Below, in pieces: positions 44,320 to 56,118 of a stretch of DNA of 64,000 nucleotides (the first letter of the stretch is position 1; each line of letters begins with the position of its first letter). The DNA comes from Clitopilus passeckerianus (taxonomy: Eukaryota > Basidiomycota > Agaricomycetes > Agaricales > Entolomataceae). The stretch is taken from positions 248,001-312,000 of the forward strand of contig CALYLX010000113.1 in NCBI GenBank assembly GCA_944990035.1. The letters are read 5' to 3'. The position numbers and the translations under genes are program-made. Under the pieces are notes generated by a model that was given only the letters and a program-made list of their open reading frames with translations, did no database searches and was not told the origin of the DNA.

Positions 44320-45946
44320 TCAAAACACAAGAACCCTCCCCATGAAACCGCCGTTTCCTCCGAGGTTGAGGTTGCGCGACGTCTTCCCCCCAAACGTCCC
44401 CATCGTCAACCCCAGCCCCGGGCCCGGCAGCACGTCCTTCCAGCCTCGTGGGTGATACGGCGCCGCATCCATATCCTCGTCATACGAATCACGTTCCTCC
44501 ACTGGCAGATTCCGACGTACGGGGGGCAGCGGCACGGGCGTGGCCTTCTTCGCTTCTGGGCATTGCAAGACGAAGTTTAAGAGAGAAGGAGGTACCCAGC
44601 GCGATGGGGACGGTGCGCGGCGACGACGTTTGGGTACTGATGGGTCACGGGTGGATTGGGATTGTCTGCCTCGTGGAGATGTAACAGATGTGGATGGCGC
44701 GCTAGGGGTGGCTGGATGTCCACTCGATGTCATGACTGTGTTCTCTGAGAGGGACCCTGAGGAGGTTTGTTGGGCGTTTTCAGGGCCTGGGGAGGACCCA
44801 GAGCTTGATTTTGGTACGTTCACTGGTCGGAGGACGCATTTCTTGACGTGCCTGTTCAGGTTTGATGCTACGCCGAATCGGCGACCGCATGTATCACATA
44901 CGAAAGCTGAGAGAAAAAAGTCTGTTAGTTCTTCACATCTCAACCAAGCGCTGTGTGGTACTACTCACCCTTTTCACCAGTGTGAACGAGGAGATGCTAC
45001 GTGTCACATCAAAAGGTCAGCTGCATGAAAAAAAATTTGCCAGGCGCTAGGTTTTGACTCACTTTGCGCAATGTGCTGGGACGATCGAATCTAGGAGGGG
45101 GTGCGTGTCTCAAGTCAGCGAGGCTTTTTCTGCAAGGTGGATGTGATACACAAACCTCTTATGGCACATCGTGCAGGCATGCTTCCGCTCTCGCAAGGGT
45201 CCATCGATCGGTTCAGCTTGCTCTTGTGGTATCAAATGGGGCTGCCCCGCAGCCAGCGGAAGCTGCTCATAGACATCGGGATCATCATTGTCCGATCGTT
45301 CATTAATGTGTAGAGGCTGCTGTTGGAGGACTCTCCCGGTCGGTCGAACATGCGGCTGAGGCGCTATAGCCATGGATGCAGGTGTTTGCAGCTGGGGTGT
45401 CGGAGGGGACGGGGTGAGGTTTCTCGAGGAAGCTGAAGCGACTGGCGATTGGGAAAAAGAGCTTTTAACCGTCGCGAATCTATTATCAGCTGCTCGAGCA
45501 CATGCGCCTATAGATGGCGGGGGAACTCCGTGGACAGGGTGGACAGGCCCTGTTAGTCGCTCCCATTGCCATTCTTGCTGTTGCACCTGATGGTACCCGG
45601 GTACGTCTTCGGCGGCGAATAGTTCACTGCCAGTAATCCCCCCGCCTGAATGAGGGTTGCCGGAGATAACCAGCCCGGTGGCGCACTCATCGCCAGCGAT
45701 AGTGGGGAGAACTGGCAGGTATTCAGGGTGGCTCGTCAGGGAGGCTCCGCGGTTTGTGAAATAGTCATGCTCAGTATTTGGGTAAGTGGATGATGATCCC
45801 CTGGAGAAGCCCTCAGGATCTAGCCCATCTATAGGACCTGGATACTGTATAGGCGACGTCTGGGAAACGGCGTTGAAGATAGGCTGGACGACGTTAAGAG
45901 GGACATGATGAGGGAAGGGCAGCGGATAATGATGAGCCTGCATCAT
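44320..45946 (-). CDS. C2H2 zinc-finger transcription factor
   Basis: Exons 45,946-45,156, 45,090-45,063, 44,996-44,969 and 44,906-44,320 close in phase to 477 residues; the two middle exons are only 28 bases each. They complete the first finger: HACTMCHKR (exon 1), FDRPSTLRK (exon 2), HLLVHTGEK (exon 3). The second finger, FVCDTCGRRFGVASNLNRHV with KKC, ends Cys instead of His (C2HC), as in many fungal factors. Both fingers lie mid-protein (about 258-310). The N-terminal 250 residues are Pro/Ser/Gln-rich, as in activation domains, and the C-terminal part has a basic PKRRRRAPSPSR, a likely nuclear signal. A TATATAT lies about 45 bases upstream of the start codon. The target genes cannot be told from sequence. 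Confidence 0.88.
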
Positions 45947-46817
45947 GTCGGTGGTTGGTGAAGCGGGAAAGGTCCGCTCTCCAGTCGAGGTATATATTTG
46001 CTTCAGCGATTACACCTGCTTGAACGAGGCAAGAATTCTCGCAACTTTACGGTGTCACATTGATTCAACATTCATCCTTCCTAGGAACCCCTTACGTATG
46101 GGAAGCCTTCATAGTCAAGACGCCCATTTAGACTTTTTTCACACTTCGAATCGCCTCTGTAAGATTAGTGGCTTCGCTGATCCTGTCACTTCCTTAACAA
46201 CGCTTTCCTCGCAATTTGTACGACACCGTATCCTAATTCGATTTCTAATCGATCCTTTCGATCTCCAGTTGTCAATACTCAGAGGATATCATGAGCGTTT
46301 GAACCAGCGTTTGTGACTGATCTTGAAATCTGCCTCATGTTTTTGTTTTGCCCGATCGAAACCCCTTCCAAGTGATCTTCGCAGATTCCAGGGAGAAAGG
46401 GCACCAATCGATTTCGCTCCGCCGGCGAGAATGACTCGCTTCTGTGGTGTCCAGTCACCCACGAATTCACTCCGCTTCCTTTACCTCATGGTTGCAATTG
46501 ACATCGTTTCTTTACCCAGCCGCTTGTACATCACTCCCATCAACCTGTCGTCGCAGAAGACCGCGGTCACCTCATCTATGACAGGGGCATGGGAGGCCTC
46601 ATTTCCACTCGTTTCTTCCCGCGAAGATTCCTCAGGGTGCAATTCTAATTGTCTTTTGCATTTGCCCATATTTGCATAGTCTAGGGTATCGCCCATCGCC
46701 GTAACCAAAACTAGAAATATTTCTTGACTCTAACAATAACATGAAATCGAAAACGAATATGGCCACGGTGTGATATAGTGATATGGCCACAGGTACCGTG
46801 ACAAACACCCGACCGCC
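45947..46817. other. No gene seen
   Basis: Spacer between the zinc-finger promoter and the 3' end of the GH71/99-like gene. Short unsupported open frames only. Confidence 0.5.
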
Positions 46818-49800
46818 TCATTTACTGAACTTGCCAAGAAGCTTACTTCCAGCTGTCACTGTATTCAATACGCTTGCGGAGAAAGGACGGGAAAAGGGGG
46901 AACGCACTCTGAGCGAGGGAGCCTACACCAGATTCTATCTGTTGTCGAGTCTTCTTTCCGGCGAACTTGTCGACGGCGTTAAGAGCCATTCCAATGGCAC
47001 CTGACTGGTTAGCTGACGGGAAAGCAGGCCCAGAGGACGAGGATGACGAGGAACCTGGGTATTGGGAATAGTTTGTCGGGCCTGGACAGTCAATAGAATT
47101 AGTGAATGGCGGGAAACAACGAATATAATTCTAGTGACTTACGAGGAGGAAGTGGAGGGCTTGGGTTCATAGACCCTCCAGGCACCCACGCAGAAGGTCC
47201 TGCCTGTGAAGAGTCGTAGCCTGAACTAGAACCTTGTGGGCTGAAGTACCCAGATCCGGTCGTAGATGCCTGAGGAAGACCTATCGATTGAGATTGGGGT
47301 GCTTGCACCTGTGGGAAGTACATCCCATCTGACTGAGAAGATCCAGGCGCATTCGAGGCATATGGCATTCCGTAGGACGAACCACTCGAGTATCCTGATT
47401 GCGGATAGGCGCTTGGGCCTCCAGAGAAGTGCTGAGGGGCGGTAGAGTGACCTCCATAACCATAGCCCGCGGCAGCGTATGCAGAAGATGCATGGGGTGG
47501 GTTATAAGCCGACGGAATACTGACAGGGGCATCTGAGTAGCCTTGGCTGGAAGGCATCGAAGCGTCATACCCGCCTGCATTAGGATAAGGAGAGCTTCCC
47601 TGAGAGTTGTAAGGAGGGAAAGCAGGCTGATAGCCAGACGCCGGCCCAGCATTAGGGAAGCTCATGCCAGTTGGGCTCGTTGCCGCTGAAGTTGAAGGGA
47701 AGAGGCCGGCATGAGGTGGGGAAGGCGGCGTCTGGGCTGTAGGCGGTATCGAGGAATTGAACGACAGACCCGGACTCGGAGAACTGGGAACATGGGGCTG
47801 ATGAGGAGGTGCAGTCGAAGGTCGATAGGAGGACGTAGATGAATAAGACGATGCAGTGAACGTGTGAGGTCGAGTAAGATTGGCACCTGCCTGACCTGAA
47901 GTAGAAGGATGTTGTGGCGGAGCCGACGGCTGTTGAGGTCTACCAGTTCCCCATTCTGGAGGTGGCCATACCGGAGACTGCGAATTCGGCGAAGGTGTCT
48001 GCGATGGTAATGGGGTTGGAGGTTGTGCATATCCAGCTTGAGATCCTGGTCGAGATTGCAAATGAGGTCCTGAGAACGAAGCATGCGCCTGAAGCGGACG
48101 ATCGGGTCTACCCTGCGCGTTTGGAGGACGCCCTCCTGGTCGACCTGGGTGAATTGGAGGAGGTGACGTAGCGTTTGCATTAGGCCCAGGACCGGCAATG
48201 TTCTGTCTTCCAAAGTCGTTTGCCAATGCAGTGACAGGATCCTGAGGTGGGGAATGGCTTTGTGGGTATGTACCATAACTTGGATATGCTCCCTGAACTG
48301 GGTAGGGCGAAGTAGACTGAGGGCGTGAATGGACATTTGGGGCTGGGGCCGATGCAGACGTCGGGGATATTGGAGAAGAAGGCAACGTAGGTCGGGAATG
48401 TACGTTCACCGGCGGAGGGCCCGATGGTTGCCCAGCTTGAGCCACTTGTGTGATAGTGGCAACAACGGGAACAGAAGGTATCACGGTTGCGGCTGGTGTC
48501 GCAACACTTGGTGTCGGAGCAGCTTGTACCGCAGGTCGAACATTGGTTGACGTCGGTGCAGTTGAGGGAGCGACTTCTGTCGGTTGGTCCGCTGAACTTC
48601 CCTCCTCGGCCTCAAGAGTATACGGAGGAGGCGGGGGTTCATCCTTCTGGTCCTTCTGGGCCTTCAGCCAGTCTTCGTAGCCTTGACCTCCGGCCGGACC
48701 GGAGCTACCAGACGTAGCACCAGAGGTCTCCGGAACTTCTTCGTATTTCGGACGTGTAGCCCAGTAATCCTGGAGTTCCTTCGAGGGGAATGTTTCGTGT
48801 ATACGCCGTTCACTTCGGAGGCCCTCAGCAGCAAATCCGCAGATACGCATGTACCTAAGATCAAAAATGAGTATCAGATTTGACTTGACGCATGTCAGAC
48901 GTACCAGTCAGAGGGCACATCGTACCCATCTTGATCAAGCGCTAAGAACTGGAACCGGTCAGAGGCCGGTAATAGCCTCTTCTTCTCGACTGCTGGCATG
49001 AGGGCCGTCCCTTCGTCGTACCTTCATAAACGTCAGATCACTGTCTAGACCAGGAAATGATACAACATACTCGTCCCACATGGCCCCATACATGATACGG
49101 GCGCCGAAGCGTTTGGCATTGAAAATCTGCTTCCACAAGAAGCGACCGCCTTGCCGAGGAATATCATTGAAAGCCCATCTGCCCTCAGAGAGATTCAAAC
49201 CCTGTAGCGTGGTCAGAATCAGAAAAGTGATAGTTGACGTGATACGTACCGAGGCTCCAGGCAAAACAACGGGAACATAATCAACCTTCCTCCATGTCCC
49301 TTCCTCATTCCGTCTCTTGATCAAATCTGAGTCACCCCTCATTTGATTCTCTGCAAAGTTGTCCGCATCACGTTCATTTCGGTATCTTCCAACGGTCCAG
49401 GGTGAAATTGCATCGAACTCATTCAACCAGACATCCAAAAACCCTGGGTTCCGATCTGCGTCTTGTTCAGCAGTACGCCAGTGTGCAGGTGCTCCACCAA
49501 AGATATAGACACCGCCTGGAGTAACTTGTCGGAAATAATTGATGATGGTTCGTACAAGCTCAGGGGTGTGCCCTGCGTTCTCAAAACCGAGGCCTGTGTG
49601 GGGATTAAGAACGCAGCTTTTGATAGCGCACGATATTGCTTACCCCAGAGAGCAACGACAGGTTTACCTTTCTCCCGGAGATAGGCTGGACTATCAAGGA
49701 GGCGTTTGTTGTGAAGTAGATGAGCCCAGTCACGCTCCAGAATTCCCCGTATGCGATCGGTTGGTACATTCGACACATCATACCTAGCGCGTAGAGTTAA

Positions 49801-50617
49801 TACCATTCGATTAGAACTTGCGTGCAAAAGTTACTTACATGATCGCGAACACTCTGCCCTCTGCCTCTGCAGCCTCCCTGACACGGTCGCCGACTTCGTC
49901 TCGTAGCCTGAGGACGCCTTCATTCCCGGCATCGACATCACATTGAGCAGCGAAACGTTGCAGGAATGCTCCATCAATTCCATGTTCAGCCATCCAATGG
50001 AAATGGCTGAGCGGTGATTAAGTTTAGACCAGTCATTAATCAAAGTAAGGGCCTACCGTTTCACAGTTTGGCCATTTCGAGACGAGAACACCTTCACTTC
50101 CTCTCCGTTCGGGTATTTCAACCCAGGTGCCAGGAAGAGTTCGGGTTGCGAGTAGCTTGAAACATCGGGCCACAGATCGATGTTGGGATGGCCACCATGA
50201 GTTAAAGGGCTATTAAACCAATGAAGCCAGCCGTGGTGGCCTAAAGAGTCACAGGTGAGAATCTTGGTGGATGCTCCTCTCTCAAATGTTACTCACCTGG
50301 TGCCACAGGCTCTCCGTCTCCACCGCAGGTGAACCTGTTTACAGCAGATCAGCACCGCGGCATTGAAAGTCTGCAGGGTATTCTGAAGTGGCCAGCCCAT
50401 CGCTCCTCGATGTGCTGGCACCTCTCCCCACTGCAGCAAATACTTCCTCACCATCCTTGATACCCCACAAGAAACTTGTCCTGGATCGTATGAGGGTCCG
50501 CTCTGCCACTCAATTGTAAGTCACAGCAATTTTTTTGGTTCTGTTGGACGACGAAACTAACCTCTTCAACACCTTTGCTGTCCCTGCTGTTGAGGAGCCT
50601 TGACCACTGTTCGACAT
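46818..50617 (-). CDS. GH71/99-like (xylosidase/arabinosidase-type) protein with long disordered tail
   Basis: Twelve exons (50,617-50,562; 50,502-50,452; 50,334-50,297; 50,240-50,057; 50,006-49,839; 49,783-49,644; 49,593-49,250; 49,201-49,071; 49,021-48,905; 48,854-47,143; 47,081-46,908; 46,858-46,818) close in phase to 1051 residues. The first ~430 resemble GH71/99-like proteins: DKFLVGYQGW-FTCGGDGEP, HHGWLHWFNSPL, NIDLWPDVSSY, VFSSRNGQTVKRHFHWMAEH, GIDGAFLQRF, FAIMYDVSNV, VYIFGGAPAHWRT, AISPWTVGRY and GARIMYGAMWDEYDEGTALM. No signal peptide is seen. A ~550-residue tail rich in Pro, Ser, Gly, Tyr and Gln follows, then a short conserved-looking end (GMALNAVDKFAGKKTRQQIE ... GSKLLGKFSK). The substrate is unknown. 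Confidence 0.87.
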
Positions 50618-50827
50618 GCGAAAATCGGATTCTAAGCTTGAAGATGGGGGTTAAGAATGAGAAATGTATTGTTGCCCAGCTCAAGCCCACATCCAGTCAT
50701 AAAAGGCGCCAGATGGCACCAGGGACAGATTGACATGATAGAGATCACCACAGCCACCGACATTCAAGGAGGCTTTCCTCATCGCCTCAGCTGTCGATCC
50801 TGACTTGCTTAACAGCGGCCGCGAGCA
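50618..50827. promoter_or_regulatory. Divergent promoter region GH71/99-like / Yfh7-like
   Basis: Only 210 bases separate the two start codons (50,617 minus and 50,828 plus), so regulation is probably shared. No strong TATA element is seen. Confidence 0.5.
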
Positions 50828-51637
50828 ATGGAACACACAGCATCGGACCTTGCCAAAGTTCTCGTTGAAAAACTCGCAAAGTACGGGCTGCAGCTACCGA
50901 TGCCAATCGAGAATTATACTCAGGAACCTGTTTCTTAGGGCTGAACCGTCTGCACGGCTGCTTGTGGGCGTCGCAGGTATTCCTGCTTCTGGAAAGACAA
51001 CTTTTGCAAGGCTCTTGGTTGATTGTGCAAACGCCCTTTTGGAGTCGTCAGGAACGGACTCCAGGGCTCTTTTGATTGGGTTGGATGGATGGCACCTCAG
51101 CCGTGTGCAACTGGATACGTTCCCAGACCCGAAACTAGCTCATGATCGACGAGGAATTCACTGGACGTTTGATGCTGAGGGCTATGTCAAATTCATTCGA
51201 TCTCTACGTGGGGCTACGGATGTGAAGGTCGTAATAACGGCGCCATCTTTTGACCATGCTCTCAAGGATCCTACCTATGACGATATTTCTGTGCACAGTC
51301 ATCATCGTGTCGTGGTTATAGAAGGGCTCTACCCCTTTCTTTCTGTAGAACCTTGGGTGGAGGCAAGCAGGCTTTTAGATGAAAGGTGGTTCGTAGATGT
51401 TGATATCGATGTTGCAAAAGAAAGACTGGTCAAACGGCACGTTGTGACCGGGGTAGCCAACGATCTTGACGAAGCGGAATGGAGGGCTAGGGAGAACGAT
51501 ATGCCTAGTAAGTACCGCTCTTCCGGGTTCAGAGCTGCGCTCAAAGCTCCTCAGATGGCCTGTTTATCATCGCAAATATTCTGGAACCTACGTTAAGGAT
51601 ACCAAGCGTTCAAGATCCTTCGCTGATCACAGCCTGA
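50828..51637 (+). CDS. Yfh7-like P-loop kinase (uridine/pantothenate kinase superfamily)
   Basis: Exons 50,828-50,880, 50,924-51,507 and 51,555-51,637 (introns 43 and 47 bases) close in phase to 239 residues. The start MEHTASDLAKVLVEKLAK was chosen because it leads in phase through the first intron into the P-loop region. Motifs: LLVGVAGIPASGKTTFARLL (Walker A), ALLIGLDGWHLSRVQLDTFP, AHDRRGIHWTFDAEGY, VITAPSFDHALKDP, VVVIEGLYPFL, FVDVDIDVAKERLVKRHV and a C-terminal NGLFIIANILEPTLRI. These match ATP-dependent small-molecule kinases related to uridine kinase and yeast Yfh7; the phosphate acceptor is not known. The gene is divergent from the GH71/99-like gene. Confidence 0.9.
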
Positions 51638-52928
51638 CCCTTTCTCTATTCGAAATTGTAGGCCCTTCGATTACATCCATCTGCTACCTCCACTTATTCT
51701 CGCAGAAGCGTAGAAATAGGAATGAGGGAGAAGATCTAACTCCATCTATGGGGTGACCGCAAATACTAACCTCGACTATGGTATGATTGTACTGATTATC
51801 TGAACCAATCGATTCGAATCGCATTGTGTGACCCATCTCCGAAAATTTGTTCCTTCCTGATGAGACGGCGACCCAAACCCAGAACGTCTCGTCCAATCGG
51901 GCTATTCGATAACACAGAATTTCCTACAAGTGTGGTTCAAATACACAGCCCGGGTTATGTTTCCCGACATACTGGGTGTCCGCCTTGCCAGAGTACTCGG
52001 CAACATCCACCCGCTTCCTCCTATCTCGCAGCTATCGGATGAGCAGTTATTCTCGTCTTAACCTGTTGCGCATTCTTCCGTCATAGAACTTCCTTTCCAC
52101 CTAGCTCGAGTAATCGATCTATCCCCTCCGCATTGAAGGAATTTGAAATCGCAAGCCATTACCACATGATTTTACTATCTCCAGAAATATGGATCATATT
52201 TCGATTCACACCCGCATCCCCCCAGATATACAAGGAGGAGGGCTGTTGATTCACGGCTCCTGGGCCTGAGGATCGCCTCGAGTTGATCGAGGCGATTTTC
52301 GAGAACTTCATATGCGGCAAGAGTGCCGGCGGGTCAGGCCCCAAGTTGCGGAGGTTGGGTGGTTCCACGAGATCAAACTTCCGGCGAGGGATATTCCGTG
52401 CTTCTGCTTTGTCCAGCATGTACATCTTTTGTTTTCAGCCTTTTACATATCACAGAAGCAATCAGATTGGGAGAACTGGAAGATTCCGAATTTATGACAC
52501 TTCAACCTTGGTTATCAAATTATTCGGGGGACCATAGACGGAGGGTAGAGAAAATTTATCAGAAGCAACATCTACACGAGGCGTTGAATTAGGAGTCACG
52601 CTCGAAGCGCCTATAATAATCTGGCGGAAGGCCGCGGGCGCTTATTTGAATTGGCACTTTCAAATCCAAGTAGCTGCAAACAACTTCCGAAGTTTCAATC
52701 ACCACCATCGTTCAAGTTCGAGCCACTTCAGCTGCCGAACATCCTGCTTGGATGGTGGCCCACAGAATTCTCTTGCCCTGAGATGTCGAGATTATGGCCC
52801 GTATGATTGTGTACTGTTCGGGTATGTGGTACGTCACGCTCCCACTTACGTTGGAGTACAATGGCAGGCAGTGCTAACGAACACTGTAGCAATGTCGTCG
52901 CGCACGATAGAACCCTTCAGTCTGCGCC
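51638..52928. other. No gene seen
   Basis: About 1.3 kb between the kinase and the DUF6593-like gene. Several short overlapping frames (52,283-52,592) without splice closure or motifs. Confidence 0.5.
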
Positions 52929-53699
52929 ATGACCACACGATATACACTCAGCAGCCGCAATCACCTTCGAGGGGTGTTACATCCAATTGAACCCCATGGA
53001 ACAAGCCTCACTATCAAAACAGAATCTTCCGCGCTTGGAACCCCTCAGACAACGGTTGTTCATCCTACTGGTGGTGAAAACAAGATTCCAAGGGGCACGA
53101 CCGACTGGAAGAATCACAGATTTATCGTAGGCTCGAACTCTTGTGATTGGTCAGAGCTTAAGGAGATTCCTGGAAAGCTAAACCGGTAATGCCCCATCTT
53201 CCAATAGCTCAGGTGTCATTAGCTAATATTTCGTGCCGTGTAGCCTGCGAACAATCAGCTCACGCGAATGGAACTGGGAAGGCAGAAGATATGTTGTTGA
53301 CTTCTCTCATGGGAAGCATCAGTGGATGGTGCGACTATTCTTAACCTCTCGCTGGATAGTTCTGACAGCCTGTGGCTTGTGTTAGGTATCATCAGAAACC
53401 ATTTCTGATCAGCCTGTCATGACATTCACCCTTCGGAAACACCACCTCTTCAAGCCATCTGAAGATGCAACGGTGGAGATTTCTAATGCGATTCCTTCGG
53501 GAGACCAGATGTTTTTACTTTTAGCTCTTCTGCATTCGGAGACTAAACGAGGTGTAAGTTTTTGTTTATCTAGAGAGTGAAATACTAAGCTTATCATGGT
53601 TCGCAGGATTTAACCCGCGACACAACCATCGTGAATTCTACTCCCATAAGCGGGGCCGCGACCACTGGCGTCATTAATGCTGGCGTTTTTTCTTGTTGA
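52929..53699 (+). CDS. DUF6593-like protein
   Basis: Exons 52,929-53,185, 53,244-53,328, 53,386-53,553 and 53,607-53,699 close in phase to 200 residues. The opening TTRYTLSSRNHLRGVLHPIE, the later NRLRTISSREWNWEGRRYVV and the buried-strand spacing (KHQWM; VMTFTLRKHHLF; ATVEIS; MFLLLALLHSETKR) follow the pattern I associate with DUF6593, a beta-rich domain common in Agaricomycetes and loosely related to tubby-like folds. No function is assigned to the family. No signal peptide. The C-terminal 30 residues after the last intron are outside the domain. The family call is from memory of its pattern and is not certain. Confidence 0.7.
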
Positions 53700-54020
53700 T
53701 ACGGCGGCGGCGGCATCTTCGTTCCGTCAGAGAAGGATTGGCTATGAAGATTTATCCCTTTGTAATAACATCTACTATTTTCATGCGTACCCTAGTCAAT
53801 GACATCTTTTTTCACTTAAGTCTTCGTAAACCTCACACCAGGCTCCACTCGATTGACTTTATCCTCCCCCGAATAAGCCCTTGGATACCTCACCATGTAA
53901 CGCGAATTCGAGAGAAGCGCCACAATTCAGGGTGACTTCTGCACTAAAGGTCGCCACAGCACCACCTTTGCATCACGATCACCTGATTCAGTCCTGGCAT
54001 GGAGCCGACGCGTTTTGACA

Positions 54021-54027
54021 TATAAAA
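54021..54027 (+). promoter_or_regulatory. TATA-like element upstream of F-box copy 1
   Basis: TATAAAA, 43 bases before the start codon at 54,064. The region 53,700-54,020 holds no gene. Confidence 0.5.
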
Positions 54028-54063
54028 AGCTCGCGGTTCGGTTTGAAAAGCCCTCTCAAAACC

Positions 54064-55621
54064 ATGCCAGCCTCTTACAACCTTCGTCGCTCATCACGTC
54101 TACTAGCAGCTGCGAACAAGGAGAATCGACCCCCAGCAACGTCAGTGAACCCGACATATCCTGAAGTCCTCCTTACCCTGAAGAAGCGCAAACGAACGCA
54201 CAACCCGTCCTTGGTCCCTAGAAAGTAGCCAGAAAACAGCTCTGGACTTCCCGCCCTCCCCATCGAGCTACTCCACGAGATAGCTAGACACCTACGCCCC
54301 CTCCAGGTCAACTTAGGTATTCGGGACTTCTGCGCATCGTTTCCAAATTCCGAACCACGCGTGCAGGGCATTCCTGCTTTGCGAGCACTGTCAGAGACTT
54401 GTAGTACTCTGAGACAGTTCGCCTTACCTCTGGCTTGGGAAGCCATCGAGGTCGTCTCTGTCAAGACCAATTCCCGCTGGAGAAATCGCAAGAAATGGGA
54501 GAAAGAACTTGCGGCTGAGCTCGTCAGGCAACCGGAAGTGGTCACTATCCGAAATCCCGCCTTGGCTCAACATGTTAAGTATGCATTCTCCTTCTACGCG
54601 ATTTCTCTATCTGCCCACGAAGACCTCAATAGGACTGTAACGGCCTTTCTCACAAGCTTTTCATCTCCCGAAGTGATGAAAGAACTCGGACGCTGCCTTT
54701 CAATATTCCCAAATCTGTATAATGTCCAATCTCTAGGAGTGTCAATGTTCCTCGATACAAACAGTGACTTTGCTGTCGCTTTCAGCGGCAGGGCTTTCCT
54801 TCCGTTCGCTGCGTTACCATCCCGATCTATGCAGGCACCCTTCTCAAGTGCTGCCCGGACCTTGAAGTCGTTCGAGCATGCCTTCCCACATTCGAGCCCA
54901 GCATTCGCGAGTAAATGCGGGAAATGGGACGAGAATGACTCCGGAAAGTCTACAAATATTGTAGGTATGTTCAAGACATCGAAGGCTTTCCGTTCGACTG
55001 GGGCGGTCCGGCTTCTGTCCAAGGTGCGTAGTCGTAACCATGCGTCCAACCATACCTTGACTTGTCTCTAGAGTTCATAGCCCACTGTCCCAAATTGAGG
55101 ATCCTGCATCTGAACAGCTTCCACTCCTCAGATAAACTGCCCGACCTCGTACGATTTTTATTATTGTTTGTCACAAACATCCTCACGAGCTCATAGAGTC
55201 TATTCCGGGCCTTCAGTTGGTTTCCCGACCTCGAACGGATTACCCTTAGCGTACCTACTGCCTCCCTTGCTAAAGAAAAGCTTACTTGCCAAGAGAGTAT
55301 GCGGACACGGTGTGGATCTCACAGGTCCTCCTTGAGCTCATTGCTTTGTGGCGTACTGACGAGGCGACTGAATGGCGCCACCGTTGCTACACCAACACCG
55401 GGCCACTTTCACTCTCGCCAGCTCCCGTGGAGACGTTGTCCGTCAGGGAGCGAAAAGCCTGCGAATCCGTCTTGCTTAAGCTTGACGGCGTCGGACCGGC
55501 CTGCATTGAATACTTCATCAAGACACATTCGAATATCTCCTTCGCAGCCAACGAATACAGCGTTGGAAGGCAAGTGAAGCTACAAACTCTACATTCCCGC
55601 TTGGCAGAGGGTCTGAAATAG
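54064..55621 (+). pseudogene. F-box array copy 1, damaged
   Basis: The N-terminus MPASYNLRRSSRLLAAANK resembles copy 5 (HRRSARLRENGG). A stop (TAG) in frame before GLPALPIELLHEIARHL can be avoided if a 99-base intron (54,141-54,239) is spliced, which keeps the phase. The second exon (54,240-54,578) carries the F-box-like region and RQFALPLAWEAIEVVSV. In exon 3 (from 54,633) LGRCLSIFPNLYNVQSL is followed by a frame change near 54,791: the conserved VRCVTIPIYAGTLLKCCPDL continues one base over, consistent with one G lost from a GGGG run. Further on, stops and another shift interrupt the region matching LEKIYKNCPFIKSIQGFP of copy 2. The C-terminal exon (FIAHCPKLRILHL; 55,286-55,621) is recognisable. 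Probably a true pseudogene. Confidence 0.75.
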
Positions 55622-56118
55622 TCACGTCTACTATCGATTTTGCTTCCAGTTCCCTGGTTTGCCCCATGAACTCATTCCATTGACAGACGTCGCTCCGCTG
55701 GGTCGACTGAAGGTCTACCAAGAGAGGTACACGTAGCCATCGGATGAGGCAGCTAATTCATGCAGTACCAACGACCACGTTAACTTCTACGATTTTGTGC
55801 AGAATCCGAAGCGACCCAAGATTTGTAACGTAGAAGGGATCTCTCAGAAAGGACTCCCACCTTAACAGTGTTTAACAAGTGTTTATCGAGTAATGTACTA
55901 TAGTTAGCCCCTTTTTAAAAGTAATCGAGTGTTCTATATGACTTTTGTTCTGCTTTGCTCTCCTTTCCGTATGTGCATCCCCGGATGAAGCGGGCCGAAC
56001 ACAGCCCGACCTGAATAAGCCACTCCATGACAGTGACTCAAGCACACAAGTTCACCATCTACCAAGACCGATTTCACCGTAGCCACAATCCGGAATCCTG
56101 TAAACTCTCGACCCGGAC
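55622..56118. other. No gene seen
   Basis: Spacer between F-box copies 1 and 2; nothing beyond presumed 3' and 5' flanks. Confidence 0.55.

Noticed and set aside
54226..54228. TAG before the F-box of array copy 1 as a nonsense mutation
   Set aside because: A 99-base intron (54,141-54,239) would remove it in phase, so this stop alone does not prove damage; the later lesions do.
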